From the NCBI RefSeq assembly GCF_001429045.1, contig NZ_LMHY01000009.1, forward strand, positions 1 to 64,000: 64,000 nucleotides of DNA, given 5' to 3'. This stretch comes from Pseudomonas sp. Root71 (GTDB lineage Bacteria; Pseudomonadota; Gammaproteobacteria; Pseudomonadales; Pseudomonadaceae). The notes beneath the pieces were generated by a model. The model did no database searches. It was not told where the DNA came from and saw only the letters and a list, made by a program, of their open reading frames with translations. The position numbers were made by a program, and so were the translations under genes. This document shows, piece after piece, positions 17,217-26,323 of the stretch. The first letter of the stretch is position 1. Each line of letters starts with the position of its first letter.

Positions 17217-18766
17217 AAACATCCGACTCCCTGCAAGCCGACGTCCAGCCACTGGACCTCGCACCGCCGAAAAAAGACATCGACTGGCCGCTGTTTTTAA
17301 TCAGTGGCGGCTTCCTCGGCGCCTTCCTGATCGCGGCACTGATCAACATCGATGGCGTATCGCTGTTGGTGAATACGCTGTTCGCCTGGTCGACGAAGTT
17401 CTTTGGCTTGTACTGGCAGATCCTGATGCTGGCGACCTTCGCCATGAGCCTGTTCATCTGCTTCAGCAAATGCGGGCGGGTACGCCTGGGCGGCGTCGAC
17501 CAGCGTCCCGATACCAGCACCTTCAATTGGATCGCCGTGATCATGTGCGCCCTGCTCGCCGGTGGCGGTGCGTTCTGGGCGGCAGCGGAACCGATGATGC
17601 ACTTCGCCAGCCCGCCACCGTTGTTCGCCGGGGTGCAGCCTCACACCGAAGCCGCCGCACACGCTGCGCTCGCGCAATCGTTCGTGCATTGGGGCTTTCT
17701 GGCCTGGGCAGTGCTGGGCAGCCTGCTGGCCATCGTGCTGATGCATTTGCACTACGACAAAGGCTTGCCACTGGCACCGCGTACCCTGCTCTATCCGTTG
17801 TTCGGTGAGCGTGCGCTCAAGGGCCCGATCGGCACGCTGGCGGACGCCACCTCGATCATCGCCGTCGTCGCCGGGACCATCGGCCCGATCGGTTTCCTCG
17901 GCCTGCAAATCAGCAGTGCGTTGCATTCGGTCTGGGGCATTCCCAATGACCTGATGGTGCAGTCCATCACCATCGTGCTGGTCACGGTGATGTACACCAT
18001 TTCCTGCCTGGTCGGCCTCGAAGGCATCCGCTTCGTCAGCGGGATCAACGTCTGGCTGATGATCGGCCTGGCGGTGTTCATGGTGCTGCTGGGGCCCACC
18101 GCTTTCATTCTCGGCGGCTTTCCCACCGCGTTCGCCTTGCACCTGGAGCAGTTCATTCCGATGACCCTGTTCCGCGCCGATCCGAAATGGCTGGACTGGT
18201 GGACGGTGTTCTACTGGGGCTGGTTCATTGGCTACGCGCCGATGGTCGCCCTGTATGTGGCGAAGATTTCCCGTGGCCGGACCATCCGTGAAGTGATCAT
18301 GACCCTGTCGATCATCGCACCGCTGGTCACCATGTTCTGGTTCACCATCGTCGGTGGCGCCGGCATCGGCATGGAATTGCAGACGCCAGGCATCGTCACC
18401 GCCCACGGCGCGCAGCCCGAAGATCTGCTGCTGGGCGTGACCCAGAACCTGCCCCTGGGTGGACTGATCTCGGCGCTGTTCCTGTTCCTGAGCTTCATTT
18501 CCGTGGCCACCAACGGCGATGCGATGGCGTTCACCGTGGCGATGGCGATGTCCAGCAATGACAAGCCAAAGCCATGGTTGCGTGCCTTCTGGGCCATCGG
18601 CATGGGCCTGGCCGCGGTGGTGTTGATCACCATTGGTTCTGGCGGGGTCACGGCGCTGCAATCCTTTATCGTAATTACTGCCGTACCGGTTTCACTGCTG
18701 ATCCTGCCGTCGCTCTGGGATGCTCTGCGCATCGCCCGGCAGATGGCTCGCGAACAGGCAGTCTGA
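17213..18766 (+). CDS. BCCT-family transporter (atypical binding site)
   Basis: A 517-aa twelve-helix betaine/carnitine/choline transporter family protein. The family signature appears at residues 330-360 as WTVFYWGWFIGYAPMVALYV followed by AKISRGRTIRE. BetP-type proteins have WAWWISWSP there, so two tryptophans of the aromatic cage are Phe and Tyr here. The TM3 glycine-rich motif is ALLAGGGAFWAAAEP. This points to a substrate other than glycine betaine. GGAGG precedes the ATG, which overlaps a 27-aa ORF. It lacks the long C-terminal osmosensing tail, so catabolic uptake is likely. Confidence 0.9.
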   Translation: MKTSDSLQADVQPLDLAPPKKDIDWPLFLISGGFLGAFLIAALINIDGVSLLVNTLFAWSTKFFGLYWQILMLATFAMSLFICFSKCGRVRLGGVDQRPDTSTFNWIAVIMCALLAGGGAFWAAAEPMMHFASPPPLFAGVQPHTEAAAHAALAQSFVHWGFLAWAVLGSLLAIVLMHLHYDKGLPLAPRTLLYPLFGERALKGPIGTLADATSIIAVVAGTIGPIGFLGLQISSALHSVWGIPNDLMVQSITIVLVTVMYTISCLVGLEGIRFVSGINVWLMIGLAVFMVLLGPTAFILGGFPTAFALHLEQFIPMTLFRADPKWLDWWTVFYWGWFIGYAPMVALYVAKISRGRTIREVIMTLSIIAPLVTMFWFTIVGGAGIGMELQTPGIVTAHGAQPEDLLLGVTQNLPLGGLISALFLFLSFISVATNGDAMAFTVAMAMSSNDKPKPWLRAFWAIGMGLAAVVLITIGSGGVTALQSFIVITAVPVSLLILPSLWDALRIARQMAREQAV

Positions 18767-18789
18767 CGATGAACAGTTCAGGAATCGCA

Positions 18790-20505
18790 ATGATGTCGCA
18801 CACCGACACAGACACCTCTTCGGCCTTGCGGCCCACCGCCCGGGTCATGGACCTGGAGCGACTGGGCAGCCACTTTCAAAGCCGCTTGAGTTTCGTGCGC
18901 AGCAGCATGCGGCGGATGATGAACGAGCAGTGGCGCATCCAGCGCACCTGCTTCGACCTGGATGCCGAGGGCTTCGGTACGGCGATCTACCGCATCGACA
19001 CCGCCAGTGCCCACTATCACTGCGTGATTTTCTCCACGTACCTGCCGCCGGAGAAGCGCAGCGACCGGGTCATCGCCGATCAGTGGGATGTCAGTTTTGT
19101 CCTGCTCGCCGGCGATGTCGATGAGCAGCAACTGGCTGACCTGCGACGCAATGTGCCGTTGCAGGAAGCCGGGCGTTTTGATTCGCGAGTGCTGGTGCTG
19201 TCGCGGGCCAACCGCAGCCTGCGCAACTTCGAACGCTTCCTCGAAGCGCTGGCCGAAGGTTGTCAGCCAGACCCGCGGCAACTGGCCGAGGTCGGCTACC
19301 TGTATCGCACCACCGCGGTGTACGGCAACGGCAAGTTCGGCATCGCCGACTTCAGTTGCCTGCAAGGCACTGCGGACTTCACACAACCCTTCAGCGCCCA
19401 GATGTTCACCGTGTATCTGTTGCGGCATTTCAGCATCGAGCAGATCGAACACATGGCCCGGGCGCGCAATCCACAGCGGGCGGTGGGCCTGGACCCTGCC
19501 CTGCAGCGTTACCTTGGGGTCGGCAATTCCACGGGGCTGGGCATGGCGCCGTTCCTGATCAATCACCCGCAACTGGTCAACCAATGGCTGTGGGCCAGGG
19601 AAACCGCACTGGCGCAGGTTGTGGCGCAAGCGGCTGACTTGCCTCATGCCCAGCGCTTTCAGGCGTTGCTGCTACGGGCCCGCCGGCACTTGCAGCAAAC
19701 CAGCACCGAGGACCAACGGCAAAGCGGCATCGACCAGCAGACGCTGGCCGATCTCGAGCAATTGGCCGAGTGGTTCGCGGGCCAGTCGGTCAACGCGGGG
19801 TTGTGGTCACGCCTGCAAGCCTGGGCCGAGGTGAACGTCGGCACCGGTTGCCAGGAACTGCTGGTCAGCCTGCTGCTGGAGTTGTACCCCGAACAGGTCG
19901 ATCCGCTGGCCGAGCAGATGTCGGTCAACGAGGGGTTTCGCCTGAACGCCGAGATGCCACTGGATGAGCTGTGCGATCTCATCGAGACCAAGTACCGCTG
20001 GGCGCTCGACTACGACTTGAGCGACGCCGAGGCCAACCACTTTTTCTGGTATCGCTCGGCGGAAAAGGAAGAACCACGCCTGGGCGAGCGGGCCATGGAG
20101 CCAGGCGCCGAGAAGGAAATGCAGTTGGGGATCGCGCACAACATTCAACGTTGTCATCGCGCCCTGCTGGCCTACCGCGAGCAACACCCACGGCAATTGA
20201 CCGCGCACTTTCTGCTGGCGCTACCGCAGTTCAAAGGCACGGTCTGCCGCCTGCAAGGCATGGCCCGCTGCGCCTTCGGGGAAATCCGCGCCAACCTGAT
20301 GGACCGCGGCATGCTGCCGATCCACTTGCTGCGCTGCAAGCTGGCGTTCTTCGGCGCCGGCAAGTTCGACCCCAAGTCCAGCCGCTGGGTGCGCATCACC
20401 TTGTTTCAGGGGGCACCGCTGGTCAGCGAGATCGGCCAGCCGTTCCCCGACGACTGGAATTTTGCCGTCATGCCTGAACTGACCAACGCTGCCGGAGCAC
20501 TCTGA
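18790..20505 (+). CDS. Large protein of unknown family in catabolic operon
   Basis: A 571-aa (578 if the upstream ATG at 18769 is used) soluble protein with no motif I recognise. It begins MMSHTDTDTSSALRPTARVMDLERLG. The N-terminal third is mixed alpha/beta (FGTAIYRIDTASAHYHCVIF), the middle is helical and Gln/Leu-rich, and the C-terminal part contains HFLLALPQFKGTVCRLQGMA. AGGA lies six bases before the ATG at 18790. It lies directly between the BCCT transporter and the DUF3726-like gene with almost no spacing, so it is almost certainly part of the pathway. Confidence 0.75.
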   Translation: MMSHTDTDTSSALRPTARVMDLERLGSHFQSRLSFVRSSMRRMMNEQWRIQRTCFDLDAEGFGTAIYRIDTASAHYHCVIFSTYLPPEKRSDRVIADQWDVSFVLLAGDVDEQQLADLRRNVPLQEAGRFDSRVLVLSRANRSLRNFERFLEALAEGCQPDPRQLAEVGYLYRTTAVYGNGKFGIADFSCLQGTADFTQPFSAQMFTVYLLRHFSIEQIEHMARARNPQRAVGLDPALQRYLGVGNSTGLGMAPFLINHPQLVNQWLWARETALAQVVAQAADLPHAQRFQALLLRARRHLQQTSTEDQRQSGIDQQTLADLEQLAEWFAGQSVNAGLWSRLQAWAEVNVGTGCQELLVSLLLELYPEQVDPLAEQMSVNEGFRLNAEMPLDELCDLIETKYRWALDYDLSDAEANHFFWYRSAEKEEPRLGERAMEPGAEKEMQLGIAHNIQRCHRALLAYREQHPRQLTAHFLLALPQFKGTVCRLQGMARCAFGEIRANLMDRGMLPIHLLRCKLAFFGAGKFDPKSSRWVRITLFQGAPLVSEIGQPFPDDWNFAVMPELTNAAGAL

Positions 20506-20506
20506 A

Positions 20507-21229
20507 ATGCGTGTATCGCTCAATGAAATCCAGGTGATCTGCCGCAAGGCCTTCGAAGGCATCGGCTTTGCACCCGGTGATTGCGACGACGCCGCCGAAA
20601 TGATTGCCAGGCTGCAACAGCAAGGCCTCGACGGTATCGGCGCGCTGCAAAAAGCGTTGGACTTCCTTCACGATGAAGTCGATCGCCCCATCGAAACCTG
20701 CTACGAAGACGCCACGCAACTGACCCTCGACGCCCATGGCCAGAGCGTATTGCGCTGCGCCGCCCAGGCAATCGAACTGGGGGTGAGCAAGGCCTTGCGC
20801 CGCGGCAGTGCGCTGATCCGCGTCCGCCATTGCCACAACCGCATCCTGCTGCTGGGCTACCTGGCGCGCTGTGCCGGAGAAGGCCTGAATTTTTGTGTGT
20901 ACTGGCGCGATGCCCGGCAGGAGCTGGTGGCCACCTTCAGCGCCGGGAACACCCACCCGGCCTTGCGGGTATATGACCTGCCGCAACCGGCGCAGGGCGA
21001 CGAGCAAAGCATCAACGTGCTGATTTCCAGACACTTCGCGCTGCTGCCACGCCTGAGTGCCGAAGACGCGGCCCCGACGCTTGAATTCAGTCAGCCGGCA
21101 GCCGCGGGCGGGCTGCAGGTCAATGATGAAGTCTGGGCCCAGTTGAAAAAGCTGGGTGAACGGGTGCTGGTGGAAAGCACCGAAGAATCCCGTCGCCGTG
21201 GAGCCGGTGAAGGCAGCGACGCCCGGTAA
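20507..21229 (+). CDS. DUF3726-like protein
   Basis: A 240-aa cytoplasmic protein that I tentatively place in DUF3726. N-terminal MRVSLNEIQVICRKAFEGIG and FAPGDCDDAAEMIARLQQQGLDG recall the N-terminal helices of malate/ureidoglycolate dehydrogenase-like (LDH2) proteins, but no nucleotide-binding motif was found. It starts one base after the previous stop. Function unknown. The gene order suggests that it works with the unknown protein upstream, perhaps as a two-part enzyme. Confidence 0.7.
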   Translation: MRVSLNEIQVICRKAFEGIGFAPGDCDDAAEMIARLQQQGLDGIGALQKALDFLHDEVDRPIETCYEDATQLTLDAHGQSVLRCAAQAIELGVSKALRRGSALIRVRHCHNRILLLGYLARCAGEGLNFCVYWRDARQELVATFSAGNTHPALRVYDLPQPAQGDEQSINVLISRHFALLPRLSAEDAAPTLEFSQPAAAGGLQVNDEVWAQLKKLGERVLVESTEESRRRGAGEGSDAR

Positions 21230-21258
21230 GCCCCTCAAACCCGTATCAGGAATCATCA

Positions 21259-21633
21259 ATGAAACAGGCGATCAAGACCGACCTCTTTGCCTCGCGCGCG
21301 CCATTGGAATGGGCTGTTGTCGGCAACGGCACGCTGTACACCGCGCAAATCCCCATCGACCGCCAGGGCCAGGTGGTGAGCGGCGGCATCGAAGCACAAA
21401 CCCGGCAGACCCTGGACAACCTGCGCCATACCCTGCAAGCCGCCGGCAGCTCGCTGGACGCGGTCACCCAGGTACTGATCTACGTCACTGACCGCAGCTA
21501 CCTGGCAACCGTGAATGCGCTCTACACCGAGTACTTCCAGGCGCCCTACCCTAACCGCGCCGCCATGGTCGTGGCGGGCCTGGCCCGGGAAGAAATGCTC
21601 GTGGAGCTGGTGGTGTACGCCTGCATGGATTGA
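21259..21633 (+). CDS. RidA family deaminase
   Basis: A 124-aa RidA/YjgF/UK114 protein with the segments GTLYTAQIPIDRQGQVV, ETQTRQTLDN-like IEAQTRQTLDNLRHTL and PYPNRAAMVVAGLAREEMLV. RidA enzymes hydrolyse reactive enamine/imine intermediates. Last gene of the operon begun at 14664, which argues that the pathway makes an imine, for example by amine oxidation or PLP chemistry. The usual substrate-binding Arg of RidA is not clearly conserved near the C-terminus. Confidence 0.88.
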   Translation: MKQAIKTDLFASRAPLEWAVVGNGTLYTAQIPIDRQGQVVSGGIEAQTRQTLDNLRHTLQAAGSSLDAVTQVLIYVTDRSYLATVNALYTEYFQAPYPNRAAMVVAGLAREEMLVELVVYACMD

Positions 21634-21673
21634 TCGATTCAGGTCCGCTTGCGGGTCACTGATGTACACAAAA

Positions 21674-21770
21674 CCTGTGGGAGCGAGGTTGCTCGCGATG
21701 GCGGTAGATCAGTCAACATCTCTGTTGCCTGAAAGGCCATCTTCGCGAGCAAGCCCGCTCCCACAAAAGT
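21674..21770. repeat. REP doublet
   Basis: Inverted pair: CTGTGGGAGCGAGGTTGCTC on the left and TCGCGAGCAAGCCCGCTCCC on the right. Slightly diverged copies, each with one base change in the palindrome centre. Confidence 0.88.
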
Positions 21771-21903
21771 CCTACCCTTCGTCGGACATTCGGTTCCGGC
21801 TACAAACAGGTTCGCTCGCGCCGTGAACCTTGTCTCCAGACCCCGGTCATACCCGAGCGTTTTTCCTCTCCTATCGTCGTCATCTCATCCGAGTTGTCCG
21901 TCC

Positions 21904-22764
21904 ATGCGCCAAACCGCCGTTGCCTTGCGCTTTTCTTCGCTGTGCCTGTTTTCCCTGCTCCCCGTTTATGCAAGCCCCGCCCATGCCGATGGGCAACGGC
22001 AACTGGTAGACGCCATCAACGACTATCGCGCCCATCCGCAACGCTGCGACCGGCGGCCGACGCAACGCTTATCACCCCTGACGCTCAAGTCGAACCTGGC
22101 CCTGCCTGTTGGCTATGGCGGTGGGCTGCGGGACCGGTTAAAGGCTTCCGGCTATCAGGCCACCATGGTGCGGTCGATTCGCGTGGTGGGTGCACGGGAT
22201 GCCGAAGAAGCCTTCGATCTGTTCCAGGACGAGCACTGCGCCGCACTGCTCGACAACCAATACGCCGACATCGGCGTCAGCCGCGCCGGGAGTGAATGGC
22301 AAGTGGTGCTGGCACGGCCGGTGCTCGATGGGAAAACCGGCGACCCACGCAGCGCCGCACAGGCGTTGCTGGCGCAGGTCAACGCCGCCCGGGCCAGGCC
22401 GCGCATGTGCGGTCGCCAGCGGTTTGGCGCCGCGCGGCCGCTGTCCTGGAGTGCCGCCTTGGGTTCCGCAGCACAAAACCACAGCAAGGATATGGCCTAC
22501 GGCAACTATTTCGCCCACCAGGCCCCCGACGGAGACATGCCCTATGACCGTGCCAAGGCCGCCGGCTACCGTGGCCGGCAGATCGGTGAAAACATCGCCG
22601 CCGGGCAAGGCTCACCCAGCAAGGCCATGGCCGGCTGGCTCGCCAGCCCCGGGCACTGCGCCAACCTGATGAACCCGATGTTCACCCAGGTCGGTGCCGC
22701 CTACGCCGCCAACGCCCGCAGCGACAACGGTGTCTACTGGACGATGCTGTTTGGCGCGCCTTGA
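21904..22764 (+). CDS. Secreted CAP-domain (SCP/PR-1) protein
   Basis: A 286-aa exported protein with a signal peptide (residues 1-28, ending SPAHA). The C-terminal half is a complete CAP domain: AAQNHSKDMAYGNYFAHQAP, GENIAAGQ and WLASPGHCANLMNPMF supply the conserved His, Glu and His. The N-terminal half (about residues 30-150) starts with LVDAINDYRAHPQRC, which mirrors LLAQVNAARARPRMC at the start of the second half, and seems to be a degenerate CAP repeat lacking the His/Glu site. Role unknown, probably periplasmic or cell-envelope. Confidence 0.82.
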   Translation: MRQTAVALRFSSLCLFSLLPVYASPAHADGQRQLVDAINDYRAHPQRCDRRPTQRLSPLTLKSNLALPVGYGGGLRDRLKASGYQATMVRSIRVVGARDAEEAFDLFQDEHCAALLDNQYADIGVSRAGSEWQVVLARPVLDGKTGDPRSAAQALLAQVNAARARPRMCGRQRFGAARPLSWSAALGSAAQNHSKDMAYGNYFAHQAPDGDMPYDRAKAAGYRGRQIGENIAAGQGSPSKAMAGWLASPGHCANLMNPMFTQVGAAYAANARSDNGVYWTMLFGAP

Positions 22765-22796
22765 GCCGCCGGCCGGACCCACCTCGCGGGCATTAA

Positions 22797-22819
22797 AAAG
22801 CCCGCACTGAGCGGGCTTT
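22797..22819. terminator. Intrinsic terminator (bidirectional)
   Basis: Perfect stem AAAGCCCGC / GCGGGCTTT with a 5-base loop. A run of A on the left gives a better U-tract for minus-strand transcripts. It also sits just after the CAP-domain gene on the plus strand. Confidence 0.8.
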
Positions 22820-23226
22820 GTGGGTGGATGTAACAAGTAGGTGGCCGGTGCTGGTCTCCGGCTTACAAGGTTTATCAGGCCTCCCACAAAAGAGTCGTGA
22901 AACTGTAATGGAACTCTTCTGCTTCACACGGCACAAGGGCTGGATCCCAGCGCGGGGATCTTTCTAACCGTGTACCCTTCGGAACGCGCCCCACGTCTCC
23001 TTGCTATCCTTTTGCGCATCAGTCTGCGTCTTCACCTACAGGTTTGAGGATAGCAAAACAGGAGCGTTTTCCAACCGGGCTTTTAGACCGATTTCGACCA
23101 GCAGAAAACATGGCAGGACGGAAAAATACTATCAGTGCGCAGATGACTGTAATAGATGAATTTCGCCAGGGCAGCTGCCTTTGTGTGAGCCAGCTTGCTC
23201 GCGATGTGGCCAGCACATTCAACATT
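22820..23226. other. Intergenic region with a long-range inverted repeat
   Basis: No convincing gene. TTGCTATCCT (23001-23010) and its exact complement AGGATAGCAA (23047-23056) flank a 36-base loop. A short open frame starting at TTG 23044 runs into REP DNA and is not supported. A small RNA or a decayed gene is possible. Confidence 0.4.
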
Positions 23227-23485
23227 GATTTCGACTGCTCGCAAATTTTGCGTACACCCGCTAACCCTGTGGGAGCGAGCTTGCTCGCGATAGCGTCAAA
23301 TCAGTCAACATTGATGTTGCCTGACACTCTCCCACAGTGATTTCGACTGCTCGCAGATTTTGCGTACACCCGCTAATCCTGTGGGAGCGAGCTTGCTCGC
23401 GATAGCGTCAAATCAGTCAACATTGATGTTGCCTGACACTCCGCATTCGCGAGCAGGTCGGATCGCCGCACCGTCGCTCCCACAA
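23227..23485. repeat. Tandem duplication of a REP-containing 112-bp unit
   Basis: A 112-bp unit beginning GATTTCGACTGCTCGCA occurs at 23227-23338 and again from 23339. The copies differ at only about two positions over the first 100 bases. Each carries a REP element. The second copy extends into a right-hand inverted REP arm that ends about 23485, while the first copy keeps only a stub of it. Confidence 0.88.
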
Positions 23486-23516
23486 AGGTTGTACCTGTTG
23501 ACCTGGCCGCTGCGCC

Positions 23517-24149
23517 TCACGAAGGCCGACGCACCACCCTCACCTTGCCGCTATCGCCACCACCGCAGAACAACCGCTCGCCACCATCGGACTCAAGCCC
23601 CGACACGCCCACGCCTTCGGGCATTGTCAGGCTCTGCAGCACTTCGCCCGATTGCGGATCGATGCGGCGCAATTCGCTCTCATCGCCTTCCCACGTACCG
23701 TGCCACAGCGCACCGTCCACCCAGGTCACGCCGGTGACGAAACGGTTGGATTCGATGGTGCGCAAGATCTTGCCGGTCTCGGGGTCGATCTGGTGGATCT
23801 TGCGTTCACGGTACTGGCCCACCCACAACGTCCCTTCGGCCCAGGTCAGCCCCGAATCGGTGCCTGCGCCGGGGGCAGGAATGGTTGAGAGGATACGACC
23901 GTTGCGGGGGTCGATCTTGTGGATGCGGTCTTCGGCGATCTGGAACAGGTGCTCCCCGTCAAACGCGGTGCCGGCATGGGCAGCGACATTGATCGAGCCC
24001 AGCACCTTGCCGCTTTCCGGGTCCAGGGCGTTGATTTTGCTGTTGCAGGCGAACCAGACCTTTTCGCCGTCCCAGGTGACGCCGCATACGTGGTCGACAT
24101 CGGCAAACGGGCCATATTCACGAATGATTTCAGCAGTTGCTTGTTTCAT
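23517..24149 (-). CDS. Beta-propeller protein (glutamine cyclotransferase/YncE-like)
   Basis: A 210-aa protein made of repeated blades of the pattern IDPxxGxIL: LDPESGKVLGSI, IDPRNGRILSTI, IDPETGKILRTI and IDPQSGEVLQSL, spaced about 45 residues apart. It has no signal peptide, so it is cytoplasmic. Such short propellers resemble PQQ-like or glutaminyl-cyclase-like proteins, but no catalytic site can be named. GAGGAATG precedes the ATG. It lies downstream of the wHTH regulator gene on the same strand. Confidence 0.75.
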   Translation of the reverse strand: MKQATAEIIREYGPFADVDHVCGVTWDGEKVWFACNSKINALDPESGKVLGSINVAAHAGTAFDGEHLFQIAEDRIHKIDPRNGRILSTIPAPGAGTDSGLTWAEGTLWVGQYRERKIHQIDPETGKILRTIESNRFVTGVTWVDGALWHGTWEGDESELRRIDPQSGEVLQSLTMPEGVGVSGLESDGGERLFCGGGDSGKVRVVRRPS

Positions 24150-24184
24150 CTGGCATTCCTCGACGGGGGTTGGTGGCGTTCATC

Positions 24185-25405
24185 CTAACCACCGGGCAGC
24201 GGCGCCGGGAGTAACAAGGTCGTCGCGAATCCCGGCACGGGCGGCGTCATCCAGCGCCGTGCGCGACCACGGCCAAACCACTGCACCTTGCCCTGCTCCG
24301 CCAGTGTATCGAGCGCCCGTTGCACCGTGCGCTGACTGGTACCCAGCGCCAGTGCCAGGGCGGAACTCGACCACGACTCGCCATCGGCGAGGCAGGCAAA
24401 TACCGCGGCAAATTTTTCCTCGACCGGTTGCGCCAGTGTCACCACCTGCGTACACACTGGCGATTGCAGGGCATAACCGCAGGCCGTCGCGATGACACCG
24501 GCCAACGGCTTGAGCGCTTTACGCAACCTGCCGATTTCCACGCGAAGCCGGGCACGATGGGATTCATCCGAGAGCTTCAGGCGAAACGCCCGGGCGATCA
24601 GCACTTCCCGCGCAACGTCGCCGGGCCACGCCTCGGCCAACGCACGGGCGAGCACAAACAAAATCGGCCGCGTCGCGAACGATACCGACATGCCACAACC
24701 GCGCACAACGTACCGGCAGGCATCCACCACCAGTGACGTTGAACAAAACAACGCTTCAACATCATCGAGCAACAGCGGCCGTACTTCACCCTGGGCAATC
24801 AGGCGTGCCGCGGGGGCATCGAGCAGATGCGCAGCGTGTTGGACCTCAGCGATCAGCGCGGCAATCCCGGCTTGACCGGCAGCCTGCCCGGCCCTGTTCA
24901 ACGCCCCCCGCGCCACGTGCGATTGCAGGCGCCGAATGGCTATGCCCGCCAGCACCAGTTCATGGGTTGCCCGCAAGGCCGGCGGCAATCGGCCGGGATC
25001 GAGGCCGGTCAATAACTGCTGCGCCTCGTCGAGTTGCCCGATCAACAGCAAACGGCGAATTTGCAGGTAGCGCGCATGGGCGGCATTGACCCGGTCACCG
25101 TGGTGTTCAAGGGTGACCCGCGCCGTTTCGAGCGCCTTGACCGGCCACCCGAGCTCCCGCGAAGCCAGGGCGATTTCGGCCTCGGCCACCACACAGCGCG
25201 CCCGGGCCAGCACTTCCTTGGGCGCAAATGCCCGTTGCGCACGCTTGACCAGTGACCTGGCCCGCACCAGATCGCCCAGTTGCGCCATGGCGATACCGCG
25301 CAGGGCAAGCGCCGGCGCATCGTCACGCAAGGCCACGCGGTCCAGTGCGCCCAGCGGATTGCCCGCCGCCAGCGCCTGTGCGGCGGCCGTAATCATCGAG
25401 TCCAT
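24185..25405 (-). CDS. Winged-helix transcriptional regulator with TPR-like region
   Basis: A 406-aa protein. The N-terminal 200 residues are Ala/Leu-rich helical repeats resembling TPRs. The middle part (LVIARAFRLKLSDESHRARLR...EIGRLRKAL) looks like an OmpR-type winged helix. The C-terminal part (SSSALALALGTSQRTVQRAL) is a second HTH. It is divergent from the DUF899 gene at 25490 and upstream of the propeller gene. Its likely role is to regulate one or both of these. The start at 25405 is favoured by GGCGGGA. Confidence 0.7.
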   Translation of the reverse strand: MDSMITAAAQALAAGNPLGALDRVALRDDAPALALRGIAMAQLGDLVRARSLVKRAQRAFAPKEVLARARCVVAEAEIALASRELGWPVKALETARVTLEHHGDRVNAAHARYLQIRRLLLIGQLDEAQQLLTGLDPGRLPPALRATHELVLAGIAIRRLQSHVARGALNRAGQAAGQAGIAALIAEVQHAAHLLDAPAARLIAQGEVRPLLLDDVEALFCSTSLVVDACRYVVRGCGMSVSFATRPILFVLARALAEAWPGDVAREVLIARAFRLKLSDESHRARLRVEIGRLRKALKPLAGVIATACGYALQSPVCTQVVTLAQPVEEKFAAVFACLADGESWSSSALALALGTSQRTVQRALDTLAEQGKVQWFGRGRARRWMTPPVPGFATTLLLPAPLPGG

Positions 25406-25489
25406 GGAAATCCCGCCACGCTTGTCACTCCCATCATTTGACACCCGGGTTTAGTCTAAATCACGACCTTTCACCAGGAGCGTAGAACG

Positions 25490-26248
25490 ATGAACACCCA
25501 CACAACCGCGTCCCGGGACCAATGGCTGACGGCTCGCCTGCAACTGCTCGAAGCGGAAAAGGCCCTGACCCGACGCAGCGATGAAGTGGCCAGGCAACGC
25601 CAGGCATTGCCCTGGGTTCGCCTCGACAAGACGTACCGCTTCGATACCGACAACGGCAGCGCCACCCTGGCCGAACTCTTTCAAGGGCGCTCGCAGCTGC
25701 TGGTCTACCACTTCATGTTCGGCCCCGACTACACGGCAGGCTGCCCGTCCTGCTCAGCCATCGCCGATGGCTTCGAGCCCGTCGTCGTCCACCTGGCGAA
25801 CCACGACGTGACCCTGCTGGCGATATCCCGCGCACCGTTGGCGAAACTGCAGGCCTACAAGCGCCGAATGGGCTGGACCTTCCCCTGGGCCTCGGCCGCC
25901 GACAGCGACTTCACCGCCGACTTCAATGTCTATTTCACCGAAGCCCAGCAGCGCGAAGGCTTGGTCGAATACAACTACCAGCGCGGCGGCCATGCCATGG
26001 ACGCCAGTGAAATACCGGAACCGGTGAAACAGTTCGCCGCGACCTGTGGCACCGATGCGCCCACCTATACCCGCGACCGGCCGGGGCTGAGTACGTTCGT
26101 GCTGGAAGACGGCGCGATCTATCACACCTACTCCACCTACGCGCGGGGTCTGGACGGATTGTGGAGCATGTACCAATGGCTCGACCGCGCGCCCAAGGGC
26201 CGCAATGAGACGGGGCCCTGGTGGCGTCGGCATGATGAGTACCGGTGA
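25490..26248 (+). CDS. DUF899 thioredoxin-like protein
   Basis: A 252-aa DUF899 protein. Hallmarks are WLTARLQLLEAEKALTRRSD near the N-terminus, VYHFMFGPDYTAGCPSCSAI with a CPSC redox-like motif, and a C-terminal YSTYARGLDGLWSMYQWLDR. Members have a thioredoxin-like fold and unknown reaction. CAGGAG precedes the ATG. It is divergently paired with the wHTH regulator. Confidence 0.88.
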   Translation: MNTHTTASRDQWLTARLQLLEAEKALTRRSDEVARQRQALPWVRLDKTYRFDTDNGSATLAELFQGRSQLLVYHFMFGPDYTAGCPSCSAIADGFEPVVVHLANHDVTLLAISRAPLAKLQAYKRRMGWTFPWASAADSDFTADFNVYFTEAQQREGLVEYNYQRGGHAMDASEIPEPVKQFAATCGTDAPTYTRDRPGLSTFVLEDGAIYHTYSTYARGLDGLWSMYQWLDRAPKGRNETGPWWRRHDEYR

Positions 26249-26323
26249 GCGCGGAGGCGGGGTCGACACTCCATGGATACGGAGCTGGCACACCAGGCAA
26301 TCAGAGTGATCGGCGGTGTGTAA

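Noticed and set aside
17297..18661. A 454-aa minus-strand frame antisense to the BCCT gene
   Set aside because: His/Asp/Arg-rich shadow without domain.
23044..23340. Possible 98-aa gene starting with TTG
   Set aside because: Its C-terminal half is translated REP DNA. No ribosome site or conserved motif supports it.
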